Source: CAZJUP01 sp964549275 (GTDB lineage: Bacteria > Fidelibacterota > Marinisomatia > Marinisomatales > TCS55). From it: a stretch of 28,804 nucleotides of DNA. Numbering within the stretch: the stretch's first letter is position 1; each line of letters starts with the position of its first letter. Under the pieces are notes generated by a model. That model searched no databases, was not told the origin of the DNA, and saw nothing but the letters and a program-made list of their open reading frames with translations. Positions 14,970 to 22,868 of this stretch are shown here, in pieces. A program made the translations under genes and the position numbers. The DNA lies in assembly GCA_964549275.1 (NCBI GenBank), contig CAZJUP010000024.1, positions 1-28,804 on the forward strand. The letters run 5' to 3'.

Positions 14970-15788
14970 ATGAAAAGCACCCTATTAACTCGATTGCCTG
15001 TTGCTTTGGTTGGAATTCCGGCCGTATTGTACCTATTGCATGTAGGTGGTAAACCTTTTACTGTGTTTATCGGTATTGTTATCGCTTTGGGATTATTTGA
15101 ATTTTTCTCCCTAAAAAAAGAAAAAGGGATTACTCCCAACCAATTTTTAGGAATAATCGGGGCTGTCCCTATTACTTGGTTTTATTATATATATCCACAT
15201 ATGAATCCAGCTTACAGTGTACAAATAATTCTGGGAATGATTTCTGTTATTCTTGCTATAGAACTTTTTAGGAATACTCCGAACCCTCTGGAAAATGTAT
15301 CGGTTCTATTTTCAGGACTTTTATATGTTGGATTGATGTTAGGTGCAATAATTGCTTTGCGGAATTGGGATACGGTCCATAGCTCAAATTTCACGGTCGC
15401 CATGGTTATAACCGTTTGGATATGTGATACATCAGCTTATGTTATTGGTTTAACCCTGGGAAAAAGAAAAATTATGGAACGGGTTAGCCCCAAGAAAACT
15501 GTTGCAGGAACGATAGGGGGAATACTGGGTGCCTTTGGAACAGTCTTTCTCCTAAATGGTTTGAACTTTTATGGTTTAGACTTATCAGGAATTCACTGTA
15601 TTATCTTGGCTGTTATTGTAGGAGTTTTTGGACAAATGGGAGATTTTGTTGAGTCTTTATTCAAGCGTGATGCCGGGGTTAAAGATTCAGGTATTCTGCT
15701 TTTAGGGCATGGTGGTGTTTTGGATAGATTTGATTCCCTCATTTTTACAAGTCCCTTAACTTTAATTTTTGTTGAAAACATTATCTGA
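14970..15788 (+). CDS. cdsA: Phosphatidate cytidylyltransferase CdsA
   Basis: The 272-residue integral membrane enzyme has several hydrophobic helices and the CDP-alcohol family signature SLFKRDAGVKDSGILLLGHG followed by GVLDRFD near the C-terminus. The preceding SPKKTVAGTIGGILG loop is also typical. It makes CDP-diacylglycerol from CTP and phosphatidate. No ribosome binding site is obvious. About 100 noncoding bases separate it from the lipid kinase. The ATPase gene that opens the unknown membrane cluster begins only six bases after its stop. Confidence 0.95.
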   Translation: MKSTLLTRLPVALVGIPAVLYLLHVGGKPFTVFIGIVIALGLFEFFSLKKEKGITPNQFLGIIGAVPITWFYYIYPHMNPAYSVQIILGMISVILAIELFRNTPNPLENVSVLFSGLLYVGLMLGAIIALRNWDTVHSSNFTVAMVITVWICDTSAYVIGLTLGKRKIMERVSPKKTVAGTIGGILGAFGTVFLLNGLNFYGLDLSGIHCIILAVIVGVFGQMGDFVESLFKRDAGVKDSGILLLGHGGVLDRFDSLIFTSPLTLIFVENII

Positions 15789-15794
15789 GTTTAA

Positions 15795-17603
15795 ATGAAA
15801 TTACAGTCAATATTAGCAACAGATTGCGGTAGTACAACAACGAAAGCAATTTTAATAGAATTAAAAGATGGTGGATATCGTCTATCCGTCAGGGGAGAAG
15901 CTCCAACTACAGTAGAAGCACCTTTCGAAGATGTTACCAAAGGTGTATTGAATGCTGTCATGGAAGTAGAAGAACTTGCGGGACGAAAGATTTTAGACGG
16001 AGAAAATATTATAACACCCAGTAATGGAAATACAGGTGTGGACATCTATATCTCCACGAGTTCTGCAGGCGGAGGATTGCAAATGATGGTTGCAGGAGTC
16101 GTGAAAGCGATGACCGGTGAATCTGCCGAGAGAGCCGCTTTGGGTGCCGGATCAATTGTCATGGATGTTTTGGCATCAAACGATGGAAGGAAACCCCACG
16201 AAAAAATCACTCGAATTCGCCAGCTTCGCCCGGATATGATTTTGCTATCTGGAGGCATTGACGGTGGAACAACGAAACATGTGGTTGAATTAGCAGAAAT
16301 TCTGGCGGCGGCTAATCCCAAACCAAGATTGGGTCAAAATTATAAATTGCCGGTTATTTACGCCGGTAACAATAAAGCGACTGATAAAATTGAAAATACG
16401 CTTGGTCATATCACCGATTTAGATATTACTGAAAATATTCGGCCTGTTTTGGAAAAGGAAAATCTGAAACCTTCCCGGGACAAAATTCACGATTTATTTA
16501 TGGAACATGTTATGCAGCAAGCTCCGGGATACAAAAAACTCATGTCATGGACAGATGCACCAATTATGCCAACACCCGGTGCAGTAGGTTCTCTCATTGA
16601 ACTGATAGCTGAAAAGGAAAATATTTCAGTAGTTGGTGTGGATATTGGCGGGGCAACAACAGATATTTTTTCGGTTTTTCAAAAACAATTTAATCGTACG
16701 GTAAGCGCGAACTTGGGGATGAGCTATTCAATCTGTAATGTATTGGCGGAAGCCGAATTAAAAAATGTTCTTCGTTGGGTTCCGTTTGATATTGATGAAA
16801 AAGAATTAACCAATCGCATCGGGAATAAAATGATACGTCCAACAACCGTTCCCCAAAGTATGGAAGAATTGGTGATTGAACAAGCCATTGCCCGGGAGGC
16901 GTTGAGACTCTCCTTCATCCAACATAAATCTTTTGCTGTTAATCTGAAAGGGGTTCAAAAAGAAAGAACCATTTCCGATGCCTTCGAACAGTCGGACTCT
17001 GGAGAGTCCCTCGTCGATATGATGGAACTGGATCTTCTGGTGGGTTCAGGAGGGGTTCTCTCTCATGCTCCGAGAAGAGAACAGTCTGCAAGAATGATGA
17101 TTGACAGCTTTTTACCAGAAGGAATCACCCAATTGGCTGTGGATTCAATTTTTATGATGCCACAGTTGGGCGTCATGGCCAATATCGAAAAAGAGGGATT
17201 AGCTGAAGATGCCAGAAAAGCGGCAGTAGAAGTTTTTGAGAAAGATTGCCTTATTCGGTTAGGAACATGCATAGCACCTGTGGGTACAGCAAAACCGGGG
17301 GCCACTGTATTAAATGCAGAATTATTGCTTCCAGAGGGGGAAGTGAAAAAAATCGATTTAAAATTAGGTGATTTGGTCAAGGTTGACGCCCCTTATGAAC
17401 CTGTAAAAGTAAAATTATATCCGGGTAAGGGGATGGATATTGGTGCCGGTAAAAATGAAACGATTGAAACAACAATTTATGGCGGGGTCGTGGGCATCGT
17501 TTTGGATGGTAGAGGAAGGCCCTTAAACATATCCGCTGATCCAACTCAAAGGATATCAGATTTGAAAAAATGGTCCTCAGCCGTCCAAGAATACCCGATA
17601 TAA
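15795..17603 (+). CDS. GlmL/MutL-family actin-fold ATPase, without a mutase
   Basis: The 602-residue protein belongs to the GlmL/MutL family (TIGR01319 type), named from clostridial glutamate mutase operons and unrelated to the DNA-repair MutL. ASKHA (actin/Hsp70-like) phosphate loops are visible: ILATDCGSTTTKAILIEL (6-23) and VVGVDIGGATTDIFSVF (about 279-295). An LLSGGIDGGTTKHVVELAEI segment lies near 155, and TSSAGGGLQMMVAGVV is a family block. The family's biochemical role is unsettled; a chaperone or reactivase role for radical/B12 mutases has been inferred. No glmS/glmE or other cobalamin mutase is present here. Instead, unknown soluble and membrane proteins follow. It may therefore power or remodel that membrane complex; this is inference. 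Confidence 0.85.
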   Translation: MKLQSILATDCGSTTTKAILIELKDGGYRLSVRGEAPTTVEAPFEDVTKGVLNAVMEVEELAGRKILDGENIITPSNGNTGVDIYISTSSAGGGLQMMVAGVVKAMTGESAERAALGAGSIVMDVLASNDGRKPHEKITRIRQLRPDMILLSGGIDGGTTKHVVELAEILAAANPKPRLGQNYKLPVIYAGNNKATDKIENTLGHITDLDITENIRPVLEKENLKPSRDKIHDLFMEHVMQQAPGYKKLMSWTDAPIMPTPGAVGSLIELIAEKENISVVGVDIGGATTDIFSVFQKQFNRTVSANLGMSYSICNVLAEAELKNVLRWVPFDIDEKELTNRIGNKMIRPTTVPQSMEELVIEQAIAREALRLSFIQHKSFAVNLKGVQKERTISDAFEQSDSGESLVDMMELDLLVGSGGVLSHAPRREQSARMMIDSFLPEGITQLAVDSIFMMPQLGVMANIEKEGLAEDARKAAVEVFEKDCLIRLGTCIAPVGTAKPGATVLNAELLLPEGEVKKIDLKLGDLVKVDAPYEPVKVKLYPGKGMDIGAGKNETIETTIYGGVVGIVLDGRGRPLNISADPTQRISDLKKWSSAVQEYPI

Positions 17604-17658
17604 ATGACCATGTATAAATTAATCACCTCTAGAATTCTTAATCGGATTCCACCAACAC

Positions 17659-17672
17659 ATATTTCTATAAAT
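17659..17672 (+). promoter_or_regulatory. Candidate promoter element ATATTTCTATAAAT
   Basis: It lies in the 88-nt gap after the ATPase gene, about 19 nt before the ATG at 17692. ATATTTCTATAA is identical to 2083-2094, and TTTCTATAAAT is identical to the minus-strand site at 10004-9994. TATAAAT fits a -10 box. If functional, it gives genes 17692-22586 their own promoter in addition to any read-through from cdsA and the ATPase gene. Confidence 0.35.
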
Positions 17673-17691
17673 CTTAACTCCTAAACTATTC

Positions 17692-18819
17692 ATGGCACAC
17701 GCATACACTCCAGGACTTAAAGTATTACACGAGACAATAATTGATAAAGAACGGCGCCTACCTTTAAAAGGATCTGTTACGGTTGAGAGAGGAATAATTG
17801 TTAAACCTGATGATGTTATAGCCAAGACGGATTTACCGGGAAATGTTCAAATGGTCAATGTAGCAAACCAATTGAATATCGATGCCATTGATGTTCAACA
17901 AGCCATGCTTATGCCTCTGGGGACAGAAGTCAAAAAAGGTGATATGATTGCTGAAACAAAAGGATTGTTTGGATTTTTCAAATCAAATGTAGTTTCTCCA
18001 GTGGATGGTACCATAGAAGTTATCTCAGATACAACAGGCCAAGTTGTAATTCGGGAAGCCCCAATTCCTGTTGAAATTGATGCGTATATGAGCGGAGAGG
18101 TAAAAGAAGTATTACCTGACGAAGGGGTGGTTATTGAAACAGAAGGTGTCTTTATTCAGGGTATTTTTGGAATTGGCGGTGAAAGCAGGGGGGAATTGGT
18201 CCTTATTACTAAAGACAGAGAAGATGAAATTACCGAAGAAATGATAACTACAGATTTATCCGGTAAAATAATCATTGGGGGCTCGTTTATTAGTTTAAAT
18301 GTTTACAAAAAAGCCATTCAAATGAAGGTGGCGGGAGTTGTAGTTGGTGGTTTTAATTATTATGATTTAGAAGATATTTTAGGATATACATTAGGTGTAG
18401 CCATAACCGGCTCAGAAGATTTGGTAACTTCTCTTGTTGTGACAGAAGGATATGGGAAAATCCGAATGGGTCACAGAACTTTTGATTTATTAAGTGAGCA
18501 TAATGGAAAATTTGCCTCTATTAACGGGGCGACACAGATTCGTGCAGGAGTGATACGACCTGAAATTGTTATTCCACTTCGTGAAGATGAACTTAAAGGT
18601 GATCATAAAGATGTTCATGCCTCCGAAGGTATTCAAACCGGTAGTTTAGTTAGGGTTATCCGAGCTCCTCATTTTGGGCGAATGGGCAAAGTTTTGGATT
18701 TGCCTTCGGAATTAAGAAAAATGGAATCAGAAACCATGGTTCGAGTGGCGATTATAGAAATTGATGGAGAATCTATTGAAATTCCAAGAGCAAATCTTGA
18801 AATGGTTGAAACGGACTGA
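17692..18819 (+). CDS. Unknown soluble protein with barrel-sandwich-like and KOW-like segments
   Basis: The 375-residue protein has no signal peptide or membrane helix, so it is probably cytoplasmic. The first half is rich in short beta strands with alternating GDMIAETKG, SNVVSPVDGTIEVISD and MSGEVKEVLPDEGVVIETEG segments. These resemble barrel-sandwich hybrid (biotinyl/lipoyl-like) units, but without the MKM lipoyl or biotin lysine motif. A central region (about 170-290) has the glycine-rich GKIIIGGSFISLNVYKKAI and VVVGGFNYYDLEDILGYTLG segments. The C-terminus (about 318-372) reads GSLVRVIRAPHFGRMGKVLD then EIPRANLEMVE, a KOW/SH3-barrel-like pattern. I do not recognise a named family. It lies second in the cluster after the GlmL-like ATPase and could be a cytoplasmic adaptor. 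Confidence 0.7.
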   Translation: MAHAYTPGLKVLHETIIDKERRLPLKGSVTVERGIIVKPDDVIAKTDLPGNVQMVNVANQLNIDAIDVQQAMLMPLGTEVKKGDMIAETKGLFGFFKSNVVSPVDGTIEVISDTTGQVVIREAPIPVEIDAYMSGEVKEVLPDEGVVIETEGVFIQGIFGIGGESRGELVLITKDREDEITEEMITTDLSGKIIIGGSFISLNVYKKAIQMKVAGVVVGGFNYYDLEDILGYTLGVAITGSEDLVTSLVVTEGYGKIRMGHRTFDLLSEHNGKFASINGATQIRAGVIRPEIVIPLREDELKGDHKDVHASEGIQTGSLVRVIRAPHFGRMGKVLDLPSELRKMESETMVRVAIIEIDGESIEIPRANLEMVETD

Positions 18820-18858
18820 GAAATCGTTTATGGGGGTTAAATTCCAAAGAACTGCGCA

Positions 18859-19194
18859 ATGAATTCACAAGCCATACACACGAATTCAAATTTAAATAAT
18901 TCTTTATCAAAAGCAGATAAAAATTTTATTACAAATCTTGCCCGTCGAATCCAATCATCAGGATTTGTTACTCCTGCAATATTTTTTTTAGAAATGACAA
19001 AACCCTTGGCATTATTGGGAAGCCATGCCATGGTATTTTTTGGTCCTATCGTCAATGCCTTTATAAAAGCAGACGGTTATTATCGGGCTGCCGAATTATT
19101 TGAAGAACCGGAATCCGTTGAATTTCTTCTTTCGGAAATTGAACGGCTGGAAACTTTAGACTCCGAAAAGAAAGGAGAACTCAGTGAAAGATAA
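18859..19194 (+). CDS. Small unknown helical protein with one hydrophobic segment
   Basis: The 111-residue protein has a polar N-terminus, a basic helix (NFITNLARRIQSSGFVTPAI), a hydrophobic stretch FFLEMTKPLALLGSHAMVFF with a following GPIVNAFI, and an acidic C-terminal helix (FEEPESVEFLLSEIERLE). The hydrophobic part could be a single membrane segment or a buried interface helix. It overlaps the downstream DUF6754-like gene by 11 nt, and its 3' end supplies that gene's AAAGGAGA ribosome binding site. This translational coupling suggests stoichiometric expression. No function can be assigned. Confidence 0.65.
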   Translation: MNSQAIHTNSNLNNSLSKADKNFITNLARRIQSSGFVTPAIFFLEMTKPLALLGSHAMVFFGPIVNAFIKADGYYRAAELFEEPESVEFLLSEIERLETLDSEKKGELSER

Positions 19195-20047
19195 ACAATT
19201 TTGGATGGTTACTGGTGGTTTTGCAATCGCTTTTGCAATATTCTGGTTAGCCGGTCACCCCATGTTCAACGATGAGCGATTAGTCATGTTTATTGCCGTC
19301 ATGGCGATTGGTGCAACTTTGCTCTATAATATTCGAATCGCACAACGGGGTGATTCCTTTTACCTTCGTCCAATTCCTGGACTCAAAGCCGTTGAGGAAG
19401 CAGTTGGTCGCTCCACAGAAATGGGAAAACCGGTTCTCTATGTGCCGGGTATTATGGATATGGACCAGGTAGAAACAGTGGCAGGTGTTATCGTTTTAGG
19501 TCATGTTGCAAAAATGACTGCCCGTTATGAAACCAGTTTAAATGTGCCCGTATCCCGATCTATCGTGATGAAAGCAGCAAGGGAAGCCTGCAGGGAGTCT
19601 TATATGATGGAAGGTCGTCCGGATATGTTTCATGAAGATATGGTCCATTATTTAACCGATGATCAATTTGCGTATGCTGCCGGGGTGAATGGCATTATGG
19701 TTCGAGAAAAGCCTGCAGCATGTTTATACATGGGAAAATTTTATGCTGAATCCTTGATTTTAGCAGAAACGGGTAACTCCATAGGGGCTATTCAAATTGC
19801 TGGAACAGCCTCTCAAGCGCAAATCCCGTTCTTTGTCACAGCATGTGATTATACACTTATCGGGGAAGAATTTTTTGCAGCAAGTGCATACCTTTCACAA
19901 AAACCGGAATTGGTGGGTGGCGTAAGAGGACAGGACATGGTAAAAGCGGCCATTATCACCATCATTCTTTCGGCAACAGTATTACGGTTTCTCTATGAAA
20001 CGTGGGGAATCGGTTTTGATGTAATAAAACTCTTAACAGTTCAATAG
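19184..20047 (+). CDS. DUF6754-like membrane protein
   Basis: The 287-residue protein has two N-terminal transmembrane helices (about 7-24 and 31-48). A central soluble domain (about 55-250) carries FYLRPIPGLKAVEEAVGRS, TEMGKPVLYVPGIMDMDQ and IGAIQIAGTASQAQIPFFVT. A C-terminal helix follows (MVKAAIITIILSATVLRFLY). By the positive-inside rule, R51/R54 after the second helix put the large domain in the cytoplasm. I recall this core as the DUF6754 family, seen mainly in Chloroflexi and related uncultured groups with no known function; that name is from memory. The start is GTG with AAAGGAGA upstream. Confidence 0.65.
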   Translation: MKDKQFWMVTGGFAIAFAIFWLAGHPMFNDERLVMFIAVMAIGATLLYNIRIAQRGDSFYLRPIPGLKAVEEAVGRSTEMGKPVLYVPGIMDMDQVETVAGVIVLGHVAKMTARYETSLNVPVSRSIVMKAAREACRESYMMEGRPDMFHEDMVHYLTDDQFAYAAGVNGIMVREKPAACLYMGKFYAESLILAETGNSIGAIQIAGTASQAQIPFFVTACDYTLIGEEFFAASAYLSQKPELVGGVRGQDMVKAAIITIILSATVLRFLYETWGIGFDVIKLLTVQ

Positions 20048-20056
20048 GAGAGCGTC

Positions 20057-20881
20057 ATGATTTGGAAAAGACAGATACCGATACTTATTGTTGCCGTGGT
20101 TGGCGCTTTAACCCTCTTTGGATGGTTTATTGAGCAAAAAAACATAGAAGCCTTCGTTAACGACGATGCTACCCAATGGTATGATATTCTGGCCAGTTTT
20201 GCCATTATTTTAGGTGCATTAAACCTCATGAAGCTTCAATTGCAAAAAGTCGCCAGAAAAAAGAAAGGATGGCCTTATAGCCTCGTTGCTGTGGGAGGAT
20301 TTCTTTTTGCCGTAACCGCAGGATTTATTGTGAAAGGTGTGGATGATTCCGTAGCCCAATGGGGAGCCCACGTTACCACAGAGGGTACACTTTTCAAATG
20401 GATGTTTGATTTCATGTTTACACCCATGTCGGCGACCATGTTTTCTCTTCTGGCCTTTTTTGTGGCGTCAGCATCGTACCGTGCGTTCCGAATTCGAAAT
20501 TTCGAAGCATCGCTATTGCTTGTATCCGGAATAATCATTATGGTAGGTCGTGTGCCCATCGGAAGTATGATTTCGTCGTGGTTTGTTCTCTATATCCTGG
20601 TTTTAGCACTGGGTATTTTCGTCAATACTTGGAAAAGAAATAATGCATTGACTTTTGGTGTCGTAGGTTCAGGAATAATACTAATCACCCTTGCGGGTTT
20701 TATGACAGGATGGCCAGTAGACGAACCTAAAATATTCTATCTACCTGTTCTTCAAGAATGGATATATAATTATCCAAATGTGGCAGGAGCAAGAGCCATT
20801 ATGATCGGCATTGGTTTAGGTATTTTCGCAACATCCATACGATACATCTTGGGTATCGAAAAATCATATATTGGAGAATAA
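20057..20881 (+). CDS. Unknown polytopic membrane protein A
   Basis: The 274-residue protein has about eight predicted hydrophobic helices, including IPILIVAVVGALTLFGWFI, YSLVAVGGFLFAVTAGFIV and FTPMSATMFSLLAFFVASAS. The basic loop KLQLQKVARKKKGWP likely faces the cytoplasm. Short polar loops with VKGVDDSVAQWGAHV lie between helices. No transporter signature or conserved charged pair was recognised. GGAGAG sits about six bases before the ATG. It lies nine bases after the DUF6754-like gene and four bases before the next gene, well within one operon. Confidence 0.7.
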   Translation: MIWKRQIPILIVAVVGALTLFGWFIEQKNIEAFVNDDATQWYDILASFAIILGALNLMKLQLQKVARKKKGWPYSLVAVGGFLFAVTAGFIVKGVDDSVAQWGAHVTTEGTLFKWMFDFMFTPMSATMFSLLAFFVASASYRAFRIRNFEASLLLVSGIIIMVGRVPIGSMISSWFVLYILVLALGIFVNTWKRNNALTFGVVGSGIILITLAGFMTGWPVDEPKIFYLPVLQEWIYNYPNVAGARAIMIGIGLGIFATSIRYILGIEKSYIGE

Positions 20882-20885
20882 GTCT

Positions 20886-21731
20886 ATGAAAACGTTAACA
20901 GATTTCATTTTAAAGATAGGGAAAGTTGACAGACGCTGGATATTTTTAATTCTTGCAATCGTTGTCATCATTCCTCTATTTACTCCCATTGGAATGCCCA
21001 TACGTGCGACAGATACAACCAAGATTGTATATGAAGCTATTGATAATTTGCCACCTGAATCTAAAGTATTGCTTTCAGTAGAGTACAGTCCCAGCACAAA
21101 ACCAGAAAACCATCCGATGACCATAAGTGTATTGAGGCATTTGTTTCGAAATAATCATAAAGTATTTGTGACATGCCTATGGCCCGATGGGCAATTTATG
21201 GCACAGGACGCTTTAAAGCAGGTTGCCGATGAAGAGTTTGGAAAGGTGTACGGAGAAGATTATGTATTTTTGGGCTTCAGGCCAGGGAATGAAGCCGTTG
21301 TCAAAGGGATTGTAAGTAATATAAGAAAATTGTACACCGTAGATGTTTATCAGACAAAAATTGATGAAATCCCGCTCATGGAAGGAATTCAAAATTTTAG
21401 AGATTTTGCTTTCTTATTTACATCTTCTGCTGGTTTTCCAGGAACCATTGAATGGGTGCAGTATGCTGCGGACCCCACAGGAATTCCCATGAGTTCCGGT
21501 GTAACATCCATCCAGGTTAATGAAGTAATGCCTTATGTGCAATCTGGACAGATGCAGGGCGTTTTAGCAGGCATGCCTGGCGCAGCAGAATATGAGGCGC
21601 TTGTGGGGCAAAAAGGGTTTGCTACAAGCGGTATGGATGCTCAATCTATTGCCCATCTTGTAATCGTTTTGTTTATCATTTTAGGTAATGCTGCATTCTT
21701 TATTGAACGCAAGCGCTCAAAAAAGTATTAA
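20886..21731 (+). CDS. Unknown bitopic protein with extracytoplasmic alpha/beta domain
   Basis: The protein has 281 residues from ATG 20886; a TTG 15 nt upstream would place the start within the preceding gene, and GGAG nine bases before the ATG supports 20886. A basic N-terminus (KIGKVDRRW) precedes one helix (IFLILAIVVIIPLFTPIGM), and a second helix (IAHLVIVLFIILGNAAFF) precedes ERKRSKKY. Both ends are therefore predicted cytoplasmic and the domain between them external. That domain alternates strands and helices (SKVLLSVEYSPSTKPENHPM, HKVFVTCLWPDGQFMAQDAL, YGEDYVFLGFRPGNEAVVKG), somewhat like flavodoxin/GATase1-type Rossmann folds. No catalytic triad is obvious. It may be the sensing or ligand-binding part of the complex (inference). 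Confidence 0.7.
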   Translation: MKTLTDFILKIGKVDRRWIFLILAIVVIIPLFTPIGMPIRATDTTKIVYEAIDNLPPESKVLLSVEYSPSTKPENHPMTISVLRHLFRNNHKVFVTCLWPDGQFMAQDALKQVADEEFGKVYGEDYVFLGFRPGNEAVVKGIVSNIRKLYTVDVYQTKIDEIPLMEGIQNFRDFAFLFTSSAGFPGTIEWVQYAADPTGIPMSSGVTSIQVNEVMPYVQSGQMQGVLAGMPGAAEYEALVGQKGFATSGMDAQSIAHLVIVLFIILGNAAFFIERKRSKKY

Positions 21732-21743
21732 GGAGAAAGAATT

Positions 21744-22586
21744 ATGAGTAGTACAGTAATACTTGGCGCCTGGGTCGCCGCCTTCTTGACATTGGGTATT
21801 TTTTCTTATCTTTATAAAGATAATCCTTTTTATAAGATTGCAGAACATTTGTTCGTAGGAATTTCAGCAGGATATTGGACGTCAATATTCTTTTGGACGC
21901 AAATACAACCAAATCTAATCGGACGATTATGGCCGGCATCAGAATTCAACCCCACCTCTTTCTGGTATAAAATATATAATGGGCTGAGATTCTTCTCCTC
22001 ATCTGTATTTCCAGCAGGAGGAATTGATAAAGGTCATGATATGCATTTAATATATATCCTTCCATTAATTTTGGGGCTAATGATGTTATTAAGTCTTATC
22101 CCGAAAATTAACTGGTTTGCCCGATGGGGTATTGCGTATACAGTGGGTATGGCGGCCGGTCTGCGGGCCTACGGATATTTAAATTCAAATGTTATTGGTC
22201 AAATTAAAGGTACAGCAGCAAATTTAGCGGACCCGAATGTGCCGTTTTGGAGTTTAACCTCCGCATCAACATTCAACAGTATTGTAATTCTTATCGGAAC
22301 GATAACGGGTTTACTATATTTCTATTTTTCGAAGGAACATAAAGGGACTCTTGGAAAATTATCCAAGGTAGGGATTTATTTTCTCATGATAAGCTTTGGT
22401 GCCTCTTTTGGTTTTGCAGTTATGGGGCGTATTTCTCTTCTCATCGGTCGGTTTGTGGATTTGATTAAATACTCCGGGAGTGTGTATCATCATGCCTCCA
22501 TATGGGTTTTAGCAGCTATGATAATTATTTTGGGATACGCTGCCTTTAAAGAAAAGAAAAATAAACCATTATCTGAAGAGGGATAA
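21744..22586 (+). CDS. Unknown polytopic membrane protein B
   Basis: The 280-residue protein has about seven hydrophobic helices. The first begins ILGAWVAAFLTLGIFSYLY; later ones include YILPLILGLMMLLSLIP and SIWVLAAMIIILGYAAF. Conserved-looking polar features are a HLFVGISAGYWTSIFFW segment, RWGIAYTVGMAAGLRAYGYL and GRISLLIGRFVDLI. AAGGAGAAAG precedes the ATG. It is the last gene of the cluster and is followed 18 bases later by the terminator stem. No transporter family could be named. With membrane protein A it may form the channel or scaffold of the assembly. Confidence 0.7.
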   Translation: MSSTVILGAWVAAFLTLGIFSYLYKDNPFYKIAEHLFVGISAGYWTSIFFWTQIQPNLIGRLWPASEFNPTSFWYKIYNGLRFFSSSVFPAGGIDKGHDMHLIYILPLILGLMMLLSLIPKINWFARWGIAYTVGMAAGLRAYGYLNSNVIGQIKGTAANLADPNVPFWSLTSASTFNSIVILIGTITGLLYFYFSKEHKGTLGKLSKVGIYFLMISFGASFGFAVMGRISLLIGRFVDLIKYSGSVYHHASIWVLAAMIIILGYAAFKEKKNKPLSEEG

Positions 22587-22603
22587 TTATTCCAGTTAAC
22601 CAT

Positions 22604-22642
22604 AAAAAATGGGGAGTATGCAAACTCCCCATTTTTTATTTG
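22604..22642. terminator. Strong intrinsic terminator
   Basis: A perfect 14-bp stem pairs 22604-22617 (AAAAAATGGGGAGT) with 22624-22637 (ACTCCCCATTTTTT), with a 6-nt loop and a T-rich tail. The A-tract on the other side would let it act in both directions. It closes the membrane cluster and separates it from the lysine genes. Confidence 0.9.
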
Positions 22643-22868
22643 AATTTAGTAGATTCAAATCGTATTTACTTCAGAATAAAAAACCAGAAAATGGGAATCC
22701 ATTCCTTCCAAATCACAAATTTCCCATCCTAAATTCCGCGGCAATATTCCTTCAAAGATCGTATTCTTGTATTAGAATCACCTTAAGTTTAGCAGGAATG
22801 AAAAGGGAGGAATAGGATGATAAATTAGTTTTTATCATTGGAGTAACAAAAAATTTTTGGAATACAAA
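22643..22868 (+). promoter_or_regulatory. Upstream region of the lysine-catabolic gene pair
   Basis: This AT-rich noncoding stretch after the terminator must contain the promoter of the aldehyde dehydrogenase gene. A small ATTCT/AGAAT stem-loop is near 22763-22780. GGGAGGAATAGGATG around 22805-22819 looks like a ribosome binding site, but the ATG it serves opens only a very short frame. No lysine riboswitch architecture was recognised. Exact promoter hexamers could not be chosen with confidence. Confidence 0.3.

Noticed and set aside
15795..17603. The MutL-family gene as a DNA mismatch-repair protein
   Set aside because: The motifs are those of the actin-fold GlmL family; the GHKL ATPase motifs of repair MutL are absent.
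22609..22815. A 68-residue ORF after the membrane cluster
   Set aside because: It begins inside the intrinsic terminator stem, has no family features and reads through the promoter region of the next gene.
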